A program made the translations under genes and the position numbers. The notes beneath the pieces were generated by a model. That model saw only the letters and a list, made by a program, of their open reading frames with translations. It had not been told where the DNA came from and ran no database searches. Shown in pieces: positions 42,727 to 50,783 of a stretch of DNA of 64,000 bases; the stretch's first letter is position 1; each line of letters opens with the position of its first letter. The DNA comes from G963669295 sp963669295 (lineage in GTDB: Bacteria > Bacteroidota > Bacteroidia > Flavobacteriales_D > CALLUQ01), in assembly GCA_963669295.1 (NCBI GenBank), contig OY769938.1, positions 5,208,001 through 5,272,000 of the forward strand, written 5' to 3'.

Positions 42727-43908
42727 GTGAGTCTTAAAGATTTGTTTTTACAACATACAGCTCAAACTTCCGATCATCCAGTAGGTATTGAAGTGGCCAA
42801 AGCCGAAGGAGTATATTTGTACGATACCAATGGCAAACGCTACATCGACCTTATTGCTGGTATTGCTGTGAGCAATGTAGGGCATCGACATCCTGAAGTA
42901 GTTGCTGCCATCAAAAATCAAGTAGATCATTATATGCATGTAATGGCCTATGGTGAGTATGTACAACAGCCAACCATTTTACTTGCAAAAGCCCTTGCTG
43001 ATGCGTTACCTCAACATCTCAACACCAGTTATTTTGTTAACTCAGGTACTGAAGCCAACGAAGGAGCGTTAAAACTTGCTAAGCGGCATACTGGAAGAAC
43101 TCAATTGATTGCTTGTAAAAACTCCTATCATGGTAGCACTCATGGTTCGCTAAGTGTTACAGGCAATGAAACAAAAAAGCATGCATTCCGTCCCCTCCTA
43201 CCAGACATTCGTTTCATTGAATTTAACCGAGAAGAAGACATCCAGCATATTACTGAAAAAACAGCCGCGGTTATTATTGAACCAGTACAAGGAGATGCCG
43301 GAGTTCGCATTCCTTCCCTTAGTTATATGCAACAATTGCGTGCACAATGCACTGCTACAGGAACTCTTTTGATTTTTGATGAAGTGCAAACAGGCTTTGG
43401 ACGAACTGGAAGTCTTTTTGCCTTTGAGCAATTTGGTATAACACCTGATGTTCTCACGTTAGCAAAAGGCATGGGAGCCGGTTTACCTATTGGTGCGTTT
43501 ATTGCTTCTCATGAAATAATGACTTCATTAAAGCATGCCCCAATGCTAGGGCACATCACTACTTTTGGAGGCAATCCGGTATGTTGTGCAGCAGCATTAG
43601 CCAACCTTAAAATATTGCAAGGTGGCCTCCTAAAAGATGTACATACCAAAGGAGCTTTATTTAAAACCTTGCTTCAACATCCAGAAATAAGAGAAGTACG
43701 TGGCATAGGCTTAATGCTGGCAGTAGAGTTCGATAGTTTCGAAACTGTACACAAAATATTTCACGAATGCTTAAAAAATGGAGTGGTGGCTTTTTGGTTC
43801 CTATCGTGCAATAATAGCTTTCGTATTGCTCCTCCTCTTACCATTTCAGAAGACGAAATTCGAGAAGCTTGTGACATCATCTTACAAAGTATTGACAATG
43901 TGTGCTAA
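42727..43908 (+). CDS. Class III PLP-dependent aminotransferase
   Basis: 393 residues from a GTG start 2 bp after the previous stop. Motifs: SNVGHRHPEV, NSGTEANEGALKLAKRHTGRTQ, the aspartate in IFDEVQTGFGRTG, and the PLP lysine in LTLAKGMGAGLPIGAF. Length and motifs match acetylornithine/ornithine-type aminotransferases, but the substrate cannot be fixed. It overlaps the CoA-binding gene by 4 bp tail to tail. Confidence 0.9.
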   Translation: MSLKDLFLQHTAQTSDHPVGIEVAKAEGVYLYDTNGKRYIDLIAGIAVSNVGHRHPEVVAAIKNQVDHYMHVMAYGEYVQQPTILLAKALADALPQHLNTSYFVNSGTEANEGALKLAKRHTGRTQLIACKNSYHGSTHGSLSVTGNETKKHAFRPLLPDIRFIEFNREEDIQHITEKTAAVIIEPVQGDAGVRIPSLSYMQQLRAQCTATGTLLIFDEVQTGFGRTGSLFAFEQFGITPDVLTLAKGMGAGLPIGAFIASHEIMTSLKHAPMLGHITTFGGNPVCCAAALANLKILQGGLLKDVHTKGALFKTLLQHPEIREVRGIGLMLAVEFDSFETVHKIFHECLKNGVVAFWFLSCNNSFRIAPPLTISEDEIREACDIILQSIDNVC

Positions 43909-44264
43909 TAATTACCTACTGAAAGCATCACCAATGTACAAGCATTAACAACAGAAATTCCTTGGTTTTTTGCCAATTTCGCCAACTCAGGGTTTTCCGC
44001 ACCCGGGTTAAAAATTAACCGCTGAGGGTTCAAACCTAATATATAGTTATAGTAATGTGTTTGGTTGCGGGCACCCACATACAATGTAACCGTATCAACA
44101 TCGGTTATGGGGCTTAATGTAGTAACAATATTTTTTCCTTCAATATTGCCTTCTCGCAATCCAATTGGAATTACTTCATGCCCTTTATCCAACAAGCGCA
44201 GTACTGCAACATAAGAATAACGTGTTGGATTAGGGCTTGCTCCCAGTACTACGGTTTTTTTCAT
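43905..44264 (-). CDS. CoA-binding (YccU-like) protein
   Basis: 119 residues, a single Rossmann CoA-binding domain: VVLGASPNPTRYSYVAVLRLLDKGHEVIPIG at the start and LIFNPGAENPELAKLAKNQGISVVNACTLVML at the end, with the conserved N-x-G-A-E-N. The function is unknown in most bacteria. It follows the anti-sigma gene by 19 bp on the same strand and may belong to that operon. Confidence 0.85.
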   Translation of the reverse strand: MKKTVVLGASPNPTRYSYVAVLRLLDKGHEVIPIGLREGNIEGKNIVTTLSPITDVDTVTLYVGARNQTHYYNYILGLNPQRLIFNPGAENPELAKLAKNQGISVVNACTLVMLSVGNY

Positions 44265-44283
44265 AGCACAAAGTTAATGATAG

Positions 44284-45291
44284 TTATTGTTCTAATTCAG
44301 GAGGCAAAGTACCTTTATCAATTACATCATTTTCTGAATGCTCTTGATTCACTGTTGGCTCACTCTTACTCTCTTCTACTTCTCCATTACTTTGTTCGAT
44401 ATTGCTGCTTAAACTATCGGCTTTTGGTAGAGGCTCCTCTAGTAGTTGCAATGGTGAAATTTCTGGCTGTAACTGCTCTATTTCGTAAGTCAACCCTCCA
44501 TAGTGCAAGAACAAGTCGACGTTCCCTTCGTTTGTTTTGCTCCATACCAAATGCTCGCTCAAGCTTAATCGTTCTTCCAAAAACGATCCATAGAGGTACA
44601 AGGTATCTTGCCAAACTTTATAGTGATTGGGGTAAACAGCATGTTGATCTATTTTACATGGTATGCTATCAACATGCTGATAACTGGCCAAGTTCAAGGT
44701 TCCAATGCGCCCGGATGTGCTATCAACTACAACTAATGTAGAATCGTTTGTTCGCTCAGCTTTAAACCTTCCATCTCCTACCGATAATGTATCAACATAA
44801 TCTCCAAGATAATATCCTTCTAAACAGTATATTGGTACCATAATCAACTCAACATCAGAAGAAACTATCCTTGGCGCCACTGTTTCACTTGCTACCTTGT
44901 TTTCGATATCGCCTTCCGTTACTACTAAGTTGGAGTAAGCAAAAACAACTGCCATGACAATGGCTATAGCAATTACTGCTATCACGATCAATGTAATTCC
45001 CGCCCCTCCTTTACCTGGATTTTTCAATTTACCCTTACCATTTTTTGTTGGAACGTACCCTTCTAGTATCCCTGCACGTATCACTTCCGTTTCAATGCCT
45101 ATCAGTTGTTCTTGCAATAATTTTCTGCCGTTAGCTCTTAATGCCATTACCAGGTCTTTATGCCATTCTACCGCATTAGCATAAGCATTGTCAACAGCCA
45201 TTCGCCGTTCAAGTGTTGCTACTTCTGTACTACTCAAGCTACCATCGAGGTAGCGATCTATTAAAATGCTATCGTTTTCATCCAACTCCAT
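44284..45291 (-). CDS. Anti-sigma-like membrane protein
   Basis: 335 residues. The N-terminal part (IDRYLDGSLSSTEVATLERRM) resembles anti-sigma cytosolic domains. One membrane helix lies at about 98-120 (ITLIVIAVIAIAIVMAVVFAY), then a periplasmic domain and an acidic, Ser/Glu-rich tail. Its start codon overlaps the sigma stop (TGATG), so translation is probably coupled. No Zn-binding H-x3-C-x2-C motif is present. Confidence 0.8.
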   Translation of the reverse strand: MELDENDSILIDRYLDGSLSSTEVATLERRMAVDNAYANAVEWHKDLVMALRANGRKLLQEQLIGIETEVIRAGILEGYVPTKNGKGKLKNPGKGGAGITLIVIAVIAIAIVMAVVFAYSNLVVTEGDIENKVASETVAPRIVSSDVELIMVPIYCLEGYYLGDYVDTLSVGDGRFKAERTNDSTLVVVDSTSGRIGTLNLASYQHVDSIPCKIDQHAVYPNHYKVWQDTLYLYGSFLEERLSLSEHLVWSKTNEGNVDLFLHYGGLTYEIEQLQPEISPLQLLEEPLPKADSLSSNIEQSNGEVEESKSEPTVNQEHSENDVIDKGTLPPELEQ

Positions 45292-45839
45292 CAGCCATTT
45301 GCTATTTTTTTAAGTTGTTGCATGCACTTGTACTTCTGACTTTTAGCATGTGCTTCATTGCGATATCCCATATCGTTAGCGATATCACTCATCTTCCGCT
45401 TGAAATAATAGAATTTCATAAGCAACCGTTTGCAACGTTCGCCTAATTGACTGAGTCCATGCTCTAATATGGTGAGTTGTCGTTCTGTAGGAGATTCTTC
45501 TTCCACAATAAATGTGGCATCTTCAATTCGTTCTTCGAAATCTGTAAAATCCACCTTCTCCCCTTTTTTGCTCCGTAATTGTTTGAACCATAGATTACGA
45601 GCTACAGCGTAAAGCCAAGTTTTTATAGTACAATTCAATTCCAATCCTTCCATCGTTTTCTCGTACAACACCGTAACTGTTTCTTGAAAAATATCGCTAG
45701 CATCCTCCTCGGTACCACTGTTCTTAATGACCAGGTACCTTACCATGTTGAAGTATTTGGAATATACTTGCCTAAAGGCTGAAGTATTCCCTTTCCTTAT
45801 CTGGATTATGAGTTCGTTATCGTCAGTAAATGCAGTCAT
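45291..45839 (-). CDS. ECF-type RNA polymerase sigma factor
   Basis: 182 residues. Region 2: EEDASDIFQETVTVLYEKTMEGLELNCTIKTWLYAVARNLW. Region 4 is present near LSQLGERCKRLLMKFYYFKRKMSDIANDMGYRNEAHAKSQKYKC. An AAGGAGG stretch (complement of 45854-45860) lies 14 bp before the start, unusual in this window where Shine-Dalgarno sites are rare. It is cotranscribed with the anti-sigma-like gene. Confidence 0.9.
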   Translation of the reverse strand: MTAFTDDNELIIQIRKGNTSAFRQVYSKYFNMVRYLVIKNSGTEEDASDIFQETVTVLYEKTMEGLELNCTIKTWLYAVARNLWFKQLRSKKGEKVDFTDFEERIEDATFIVEEESPTERQLTILEHGLSQLGERCKRLLMKFYYFKRKMSDIANDMGYRNEAHAKSQKYKCMQQLKKIANG

Positions 45840-46015
45840 TTATCTACTTAATACCTCCTTTTGGGAAAAGGTAACACTCAAAAGATAAAATTTCGTCCAC
45901 ATCCAATAAAAAATATTGTTATTATTTGCAATAATGCTTTTTATTGTAGCTAATGCTGTAGTGAAGTTTATAAGGGGCTATGAGCCAAAAAATTTGTACA
46001 ATAGATATTGCCTTT

Positions 46016-46507
46016 TTATTTGATACCCTCCAGATCAAATTCGTCTAACAACTCAATCAATTGGTATTTTCGCATTAGATGCAATAACCGTTTGTTTAAC
46101 TTTCCCTTGGTATTGTTTCTAAAATACTTCCCATTCACTTTGTTTTCAATATCGATATTCCCCGTTATAGTCGATACCATTACACGTACCGCTGTGGAAT
46201 CATTTATGAATTCTATCACCAGATTATAATGGTACAATAGAGCCCTTGTTTGGTCGTAAGAACCTGGTTTTACCAGTAGTTTCATCAACCTGTTAGCCTC
46301 AGCCCTGGTTAAAGTGTTCCTCTTCACTTCTCTTTCATATTCATTCAGTTCCATACCTGGAGTGCTCATTTCTTTAGTATGCATTTCCCATAGCGCCATC
46401 TCTGCATGGTCAAACTGCACTGATAAGATAGCTGCATGCATCGTATCAACTTGCGCACACACAAAAAGTGAGAACGCTGTCATCAATAATGTTAATAAAC
46501 ACTTCAT
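46016..46507 (-). CDS. Small secreted protein of unknown function
   Basis: 163 residues with a signal peptide (MKCLLTLLMTAFSLFVCAQ). The mature part is helical then strand-rich (VIEFINDSTAVRVMVSTITGN). No family is recognised. The start at 46507 is the only good one. It reads away from the nearby tRNA gene. Confidence 0.6.
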   Translation of the reverse strand: MKCLLTLLMTAFSLFVCAQVDTMHAAILSVQFDHAEMALWEMHTKEMSTPGMELNEYEREVKRNTLTRAEANRLMKLLVKPGSYDQTRALLYHYNLVIEFINDSTAVRVMVSTITGNIDIENKVNGKYFRNNTKGKLNKRLLHLMRKYQLIELLDEFDLEGIK

Positions 46508-46571
46508 GTTTTGATTACTTCTATGCCGTAAGTTAAAGGTTAAAGTAGCATGAAATATGTAAGCATAAAAA

Positions 46572-46593
46572 AAGCCTGAATAACTTCAGGCTT
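46572..46593. terminator. Bidirectional hairpin between tRNA and secreted protein
   Basis: AAGCCTGAA and TTCAGGCTT form a 9-bp stem around TAAC. Runs of T follow on both strands. It can end tRNA-Ser transcription on the minus strand. Confidence 0.85.
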
Positions 46594-46601
46594 TTTCCGA
46601 G

Positions 46602-46689
46602 TGGCGGAGACGGAGGGATTCGAACCCCCGATACCTCTCGGTATGCCGGTTTTCAAGACCGGTGCATTCGACCACTCTGCCACGTCTCC
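46602..46689 (-). tRNA. tRNA-Ser(UGA)
   Basis: Read on the minus strand the acceptor stem is GGAGACG/CGTCTCC. The anticodon stem CCGGT/ACCGG encloses loop CTTGAAA with anticodon TGA. There is an extra-long variable arm and a TTCGAAT T-loop. CCA is encoded at 46604-46602. Confidence 0.97.
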
Positions 46690-46693
46690 GCCG

Positions 46694-46722
46694 CAAAAAT
46701 AGTAATCCTTTTTAAAATGCAA
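46694..46722 (-). promoter_or_regulatory. tRNA-Ser promoter
   Basis: On the minus strand TTG (complement of 46720-46722), 18 bp, then TATTTTTG (complement of 46694-46701), an exact TAnnTTTG -7 box, a few bases before the tRNA 5' end. Confidence 0.6.
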
Positions 46723-46812
46723 TTATTTTTCTTCTAAAATTTTATGTGCATAGTAATGGTTGAACGGCATGGCCTTTTTTCGTATTTTTACAGGGTAAAA
46801 TCAATCCACTCA

Positions 46813-48276
46813 ATGATTCAACGTATAATTCTCCTCGTTACTTTATCCATCCTTACCTCTTGTAGCCTGTTTGCACAGGAGTTACAAGCCTACTTTGCTT
46901 TTAATAAATACTATTCGCCCGAAATTGGTCCATACATTGAAACTTACCTGTCTATTTCTGGTAGTTCAGTGGCTTACAAAACCAACGAAAATGGAAAGAT
47001 GCAGGGCAATGTGCAGGTAACCATGATCTTAAAGCAAGGCGAAGAAATCAAAGACTTTAAAAAGTATAACCTTGCCAGTCCGGCAACAATAGATACTGTT
47101 TTTGCAGATTTTGTAGATATGCAACGCTTCCCGTTAAGCAATGGTGTATATGACCTTGAATTGCAAATGCTTGACTTAAACAAGACAGACGCTGAAGCGT
47201 TCACCGCTAATCAGCCTATTATTATTGATGCCCCAAATGAACGTGTTTACATTTCTGATATCCAATTATTGGCATCTTACAAAAAAAGCGATACGCAAAC
47301 CCAATTCACCAAAGCCGGATATGAATTGGTGCCATTGATCACCAATTATGTAGCGCCAGGAATGAATGAACTTGCTTTCTACACAGAGATTTATGGCACT
47401 GAAAAAAGCATGGGCGCTGATAGTAAGTATGTAGTAGGTTACTACCTGGAAGTGGCCGAAAAGAATGCCAGGTTGGATAAATTTCATCGTTTACAGCGAC
47501 AAAATGCTAAACCAGTTAATGTACTATTAAACTCGTTCAATACGGAAAACCTTGTAACTGGCAACTACAACCTTGTGATAGAAGTGCGTAACAAAGAAAA
47601 TCAAGTAGTGGCCAGTAAGAAGCAATTCTTTCAATGCAACAACCCTAACGCACAATTGAGCATGTCTGACATGATTTCGTTAGATGTAAGTAATACTTTT
47701 GCATCATCGCTAGACAGTATCGATGTATTGGCAGAATACATTAGTAGCTTACGCCCTATCGCTACCTATTTGGAACGCGACATTCTGGACAGTGAAACCA
47801 TGGACAAAGATCTGAAATTGATGAAACAATTTTTCTACAGTTTCTGGTACAAGCGAGAGCCAACAGACCCAGGCGGAGCATGGGAGAAATATAAATTAGA
47901 AGTAGAAAAGGTGGACGAACTTTTTGGTTCACGCTTAAAGAAAGGTTATGCTACTGATAGAGGTAGGGTTTATTTACAATACGGTCCTCCAAGTACAGTA
48001 ACTGATCGTCCTAACGAACCTAGTGCCCTACCCTACCAATTATGGCACTATACACATATTGGTCAATTTACTAACCGACGATTTGTGTTTTACAGTCCCA
48101 ACTTAGTCGCAAGCGACTATGAATTACTTCATTCTGACATGCGGGGCGAACGCAATGATCCAAAGTGGCAAATGCGTATTAATGGACGCAACACCCCTAA
48201 TAATAACATTGACCAAACAGATCCTGGCAATCAATATGGGGGCAATGCTACTGACTTTTTCACTAATCCCCGTTAG
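46813..48276 (+). CDS. GWxTD domain-containing protein
   Basis: The frame opens at 46744, but ATG 46813 gives a signal peptide (MIQRIILLVTLSILTSC) and 487 residues. A Cys at the end of the hydrophobic stretch could make it a lipoprotein, but the LTSCSLFAQ context also fits a cleaved signal. The second half carries the GWxTD-type motif GYATDRGRVYLQYGPPSTV, plus LWHYTHIGQFTNRRFVFY. The family is Bacteroidota/acidobacterial, of unknown function. The Gly-Trp of the name is Gly-Tyr here. Confidence 0.85.
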   Translation: MIQRIILLVTLSILTSCSLFAQELQAYFAFNKYYSPEIGPYIETYLSISGSSVAYKTNENGKMQGNVQVTMILKQGEEIKDFKKYNLASPATIDTVFADFVDMQRFPLSNGVYDLELQMLDLNKTDAEAFTANQPIIIDAPNERVYISDIQLLASYKKSDTQTQFTKAGYELVPLITNYVAPGMNELAFYTEIYGTEKSMGADSKYVVGYYLEVAEKNARLDKFHRLQRQNAKPVNVLLNSFNTENLVTGNYNLVIEVRNKENQVVASKKQFFQCNNPNAQLSMSDMISLDVSNTFASSLDSIDVLAEYISSLRPIATYLERDILDSETMDKDLKLMKQFFYSFWYKREPTDPGGAWEKYKLEVEKVDELFGSRLKKGYATDRGRVYLQYGPPSTVTDRPNEPSALPYQLWHYTHIGQFTNRRFVFYSPNLVASDYELLHSDMRGERNDPKWQMRINGRNTPNNNIDQTDPGNQYGGNATDFFTNPR

Positions 48277-48338
48277 TCAATTTTGTGATAATACATTTGC
48301 TATTAAAATTCCGTTAACTTAGCGAGCAATTAAATTCG

Positions 48339-49379
48339 GTGAGTGTAGCTGTAGTAATATTGAATTGGAATGGCCAGCAGTATTTAGAGCAATTCCTCCC
48401 TTCTGTTGTTAAGCATAGTAAAGGTGCCTCCATTTATGTTGCTGACAATGCTTCTACAGACGATTCTATAGCTTTTGTAAAAGAAAATTTCCCTGGCATA
48501 AAGTTAGTTATCAATGAGGAGAATGGCGGGTTTGCCAAAGGCTATAACGATGCGCTTAAAGCAATAGCTACATCCGACCCACATCAGTATTACGTTTTGT
48601 TAAACTCTGATATTGAGGTGACCTCCAATTGGATTCACCCAATAATTGAGTTGATGCAACAAGATGATACAATAGCTGCTGTACAACCCAAGGTATTGGC
48701 CTATCATCGTAAAACACATTTTGAACATGCTGGTGCATCGGGTGGTTTTCTTGACCATCATGGCTACCCTTTTTGTAGGGGAAGATTATTTGAAGAAGCT
48801 GAAGTCGACGAAGGCCAATATGACGATGTTCACGAAGTATTTTGGGCCACAGGGGCATGCATGTTCATACGTGCAGAATTATACCATCAATTTGGCGGGT
48901 TGGATGAAGATTTCTTTGCTCATATGGAAGAAATTGATTTATGCTGGAGGTTAAAAAATGCTGGACACAAAATAATGGCCTGCCCACAATCTCACGTTTA
49001 TCATGTAGGTGGTGGCACTCTTTCCTATCAAAGCCCGCGAAAAACTTATCTCAACTTTCGTAATAACCTTTTTATGCTTACCAAGAATTACAGAAGAGGT
49101 AACTTACTGGTTAAAATATGGTGGCGCTTGGTACTCGATGGAATTGCTGGAATAAAATTCTTGTTTGAGGGCAATTTCAAACACTTAATTGCTGTAATTA
49201 AAGCTCATTTTCATTTTTATGGTAAACTAGGTACCATGCTACAACGACGTAAAGCCCTTGCTTCAAGCTTGAACAATAGCAATTACAATGGCGTATACCA
49301 GCGTAGTATTGTTTGGGATTTCTTTGTTAACAAGTGCAAGAAGTTTTCCGACTTAAAACAAGAGCTGTTTATTGATTAG
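48339..49379 (+). CDS. Family 2 glycosyltransferase
   Basis: 346 residues from a GTG start. GT-A motifs: VVILNWNGQQYLEQFLPSV, IYVADNASTDDS, the DxD-like YYVLLNSDIEVTSNW, and FWATGACMFIRAELYHQFGGLDEDFFAHMEEIDLCWRL (the usual acceptor-side acidic residues). It resembles rhamnosyl- or other cell-surface sugar transferases. It overlaps aroQ by 11 bp tail to tail. Confidence 0.9.
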   Translation: MSVAVVILNWNGQQYLEQFLPSVVKHSKGASIYVADNASTDDSIAFVKENFPGIKLVINEENGGFAKGYNDALKAIATSDPHQYYVLLNSDIEVTSNWIHPIIELMQQDDTIAAVQPKVLAYHRKTHFEHAGASGGFLDHHGYPFCRGRLFEEAEVDEGQYDDVHEVFWATGACMFIRAELYHQFGGLDEDFFAHMEEIDLCWRLKNAGHKIMACPQSHVYHVGGGTLSYQSPRKTYLNFRNNLFMLTKNYRRGNLLVKIWWRLVLDGIAGIKFLFEGNFKHLIAVIKAHFHFYGKLGTMLQRRKALASSLNNSNYNGVYQRSIVWDFFVNKCKKFSDLKQELFID

Positions 49380-49791
49380 TCGTAAAGTAGGCAATCCCTA
49401 AATGGTAGGAAGCTAAACCTAGGCCTGTTATTACCCCTACACAATGTTTTGCCATTAATGATTTATGGCGGTATTCCTCGCGAGCATACACATTAGAAAT
49501 ATGCACTTCAATTACAGGAGTATCTATTGCAGCAATAGCATCAGAAATGGCCACTGAAGTATGTGTGTAAGCTCCGGCATTCATCACAATGCCATCATAA
49601 TCAAAACCTACTTCATGCAATCGATTAATGAGTTCTCCTTCTACATTGCTTTGATAGTATTCTAACGTTATAGCATGATGCTCTTGTTTGAGTTGAGCAA
49701 AGTAATCTTCAAACGATTGATTGCCATAAACAGTGGGTTCACGAGTACCTATCAAATTTAGGTTAGGGCCATTAATAATCAGAAGCTTCAT
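49369..49791 (-). CDS. aroQ: Type II 3-dehydroquinate dehydratase
   Basis: The frame opens at 49884, but the family start MKLLIINGPNLNLIGTREP lies at 49791, giving 140 residues. Active-site features: the N-terminal NLNL-x-G-x-REP motif, Tyr in TVYG, the QSNVEGELI motif, NAGAYTHTSVAI, and EVHISN. It dehydrates 3-dehydroquinate in the shikimate pathway. Confidence 0.95.
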   Translation of the reverse strand: MKLLIINGPNLNLIGTREPTVYGNQSFEDYFAQLKQEHHAITLEYYQSNVEGELINRLHEVGFDYDGIVMNAGAYTHTSVAISDAIAAIDTPVIEVHISNVYAREEYRHKSLMAKHCVGVITGLGLASYHLGIAYFTTNQ

Positions 49792-49795
49792 TGGC

Positions 49796-49831
49796 TTATT
49801 ATTACTACATTTAAGGCAAATGTAATAATAA
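49796..49831. promoter_or_regulatory. Divergent aroQ/xerD intergenic palindrome and -7 box
   Basis: TTATTATTACTACATTT and AAATGTAATAATAA pair over 14 bp with a three-base bulge. The complement of 49817-49824 reads TACATTTG, an exact -7 box that could serve aroQ. The palindrome fills most of the 54-bp space between the two starts. Confidence 0.4.
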
Positions 49832-49845
49832 ATTGTTGGCGACAC

Positions 49846-50748
49846 GTGAATTGGAAAATCGCTATAAAAGGATATGAAAATCACCTAAAACTTGAGAAAT
49901 CACTCTCACAAAACTCCATTGAAGCTTATACCCGTGACATTGAAAAACTATTTCAATACAGCGAATATCAACAACTCAACCTGGGGCCGGAAAGCATCAA
50001 TTTACAACACCTACAAGATTTCCTAAAATGGATCAATGAGTTAGGAATGAGTGCAAATAGCCAGGCCCGCATCATTTCAGGTATCAAAGGGTTTTATAAA
50101 TACCTATTGCTAGAAAATGAAGTTGCAGACAACCCTACCGAATTGTTGGAAATCCCTAAAATAGGTCGTAAACTACCCGATACCCTAAACTATGAAGAGG
50201 TAGTTGCCATTATTGATGCCCTTGATTTAAGTACCAGTAACGGACAACGTAACAAAGCTATGCTGGAAACACTTTATAGTTGTGGGTTAAGGGTATCGGA
50301 ACTTATTGCTTTGCAAATCTCTAACCTGTTTTTTGATGATGGATTCATCAAGGTAGTAGGAAAAGGCGATAAAGAAAGGTTAGTGCCTATTGGCGGCAGT
50401 GCCATAAAGTACATTTACATTTACCTCAATGAGGTACGCTGCCATGTGAAGGTGCAAAAAGACTTTGTAGACACCCTGTTTCTTAATAATCGGGGAAGAC
50501 AACTTACACGTGTAATGGTTTTCCTAATCATTAAAGAACTGGCACAAAAAGCCAACATCAAAAAAAACATCAGCCCACATACCTTTCGCCATTCATTTGC
50601 TACCCATTTAATTGAAGGTGGAGCCGATTTACGAGCAGTACAAGAAATGCTGGGACACGAATCAATTACCACCACAGAAATATACACCCACCTCGATCGC
50701 GATTATTTACGAGAGGCCATTATTCAATACCATCCCAGATCAAAATAA
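49846..50748 (+). CDS. xerD: Tyrosine recombinase XerD
   Basis: 300 residues from a GTG start. The N-terminal SAM-like domain begins WKIAIKGYENHLKLEKSLSQNSIEAYTRDI. Catalytic residues are visible in order: Arg in SCGLRVSEL, Lys in VGKGDKER, HxxR in SPHTFRHSFATHL, His in LGHESITTTEIY and the nucleophilic Tyr in IYTHLD. It resolves chromosome dimers at dif with XerC. The housekeeping context (next to aroQ) does not suggest an integron or phage. Confidence 0.93.
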   Translation: MNWKIAIKGYENHLKLEKSLSQNSIEAYTRDIEKLFQYSEYQQLNLGPESINLQHLQDFLKWINELGMSANSQARIISGIKGFYKYLLLENEVADNPTELLEIPKIGRKLPDTLNYEEVVAIIDALDLSTSNGQRNKAMLETLYSCGLRVSELIALQISNLFFDDGFIKVVGKGDKERLVPIGGSAIKYIYIYLNEVRCHVKVQKDFVDTLFLNNRGRQLTRVMVFLIIKELAQKANIKKNISPHTFRHSFATHLIEGGADLRAVQEMLGHESITTTEIYTHLDRDYLREAIIQYHPRSK

Positions 50749-50783
50749 TTGATTATCTTTCTTGGTTAAACTCTACTCTCGAT

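Noticed and set aside
49846..50748. Phage or integron integrase
   Set aside because: The sequence and housekeeping context (aroQ, GT2) match chromosomal XerD; no att-like repeats or phage genes nearby.
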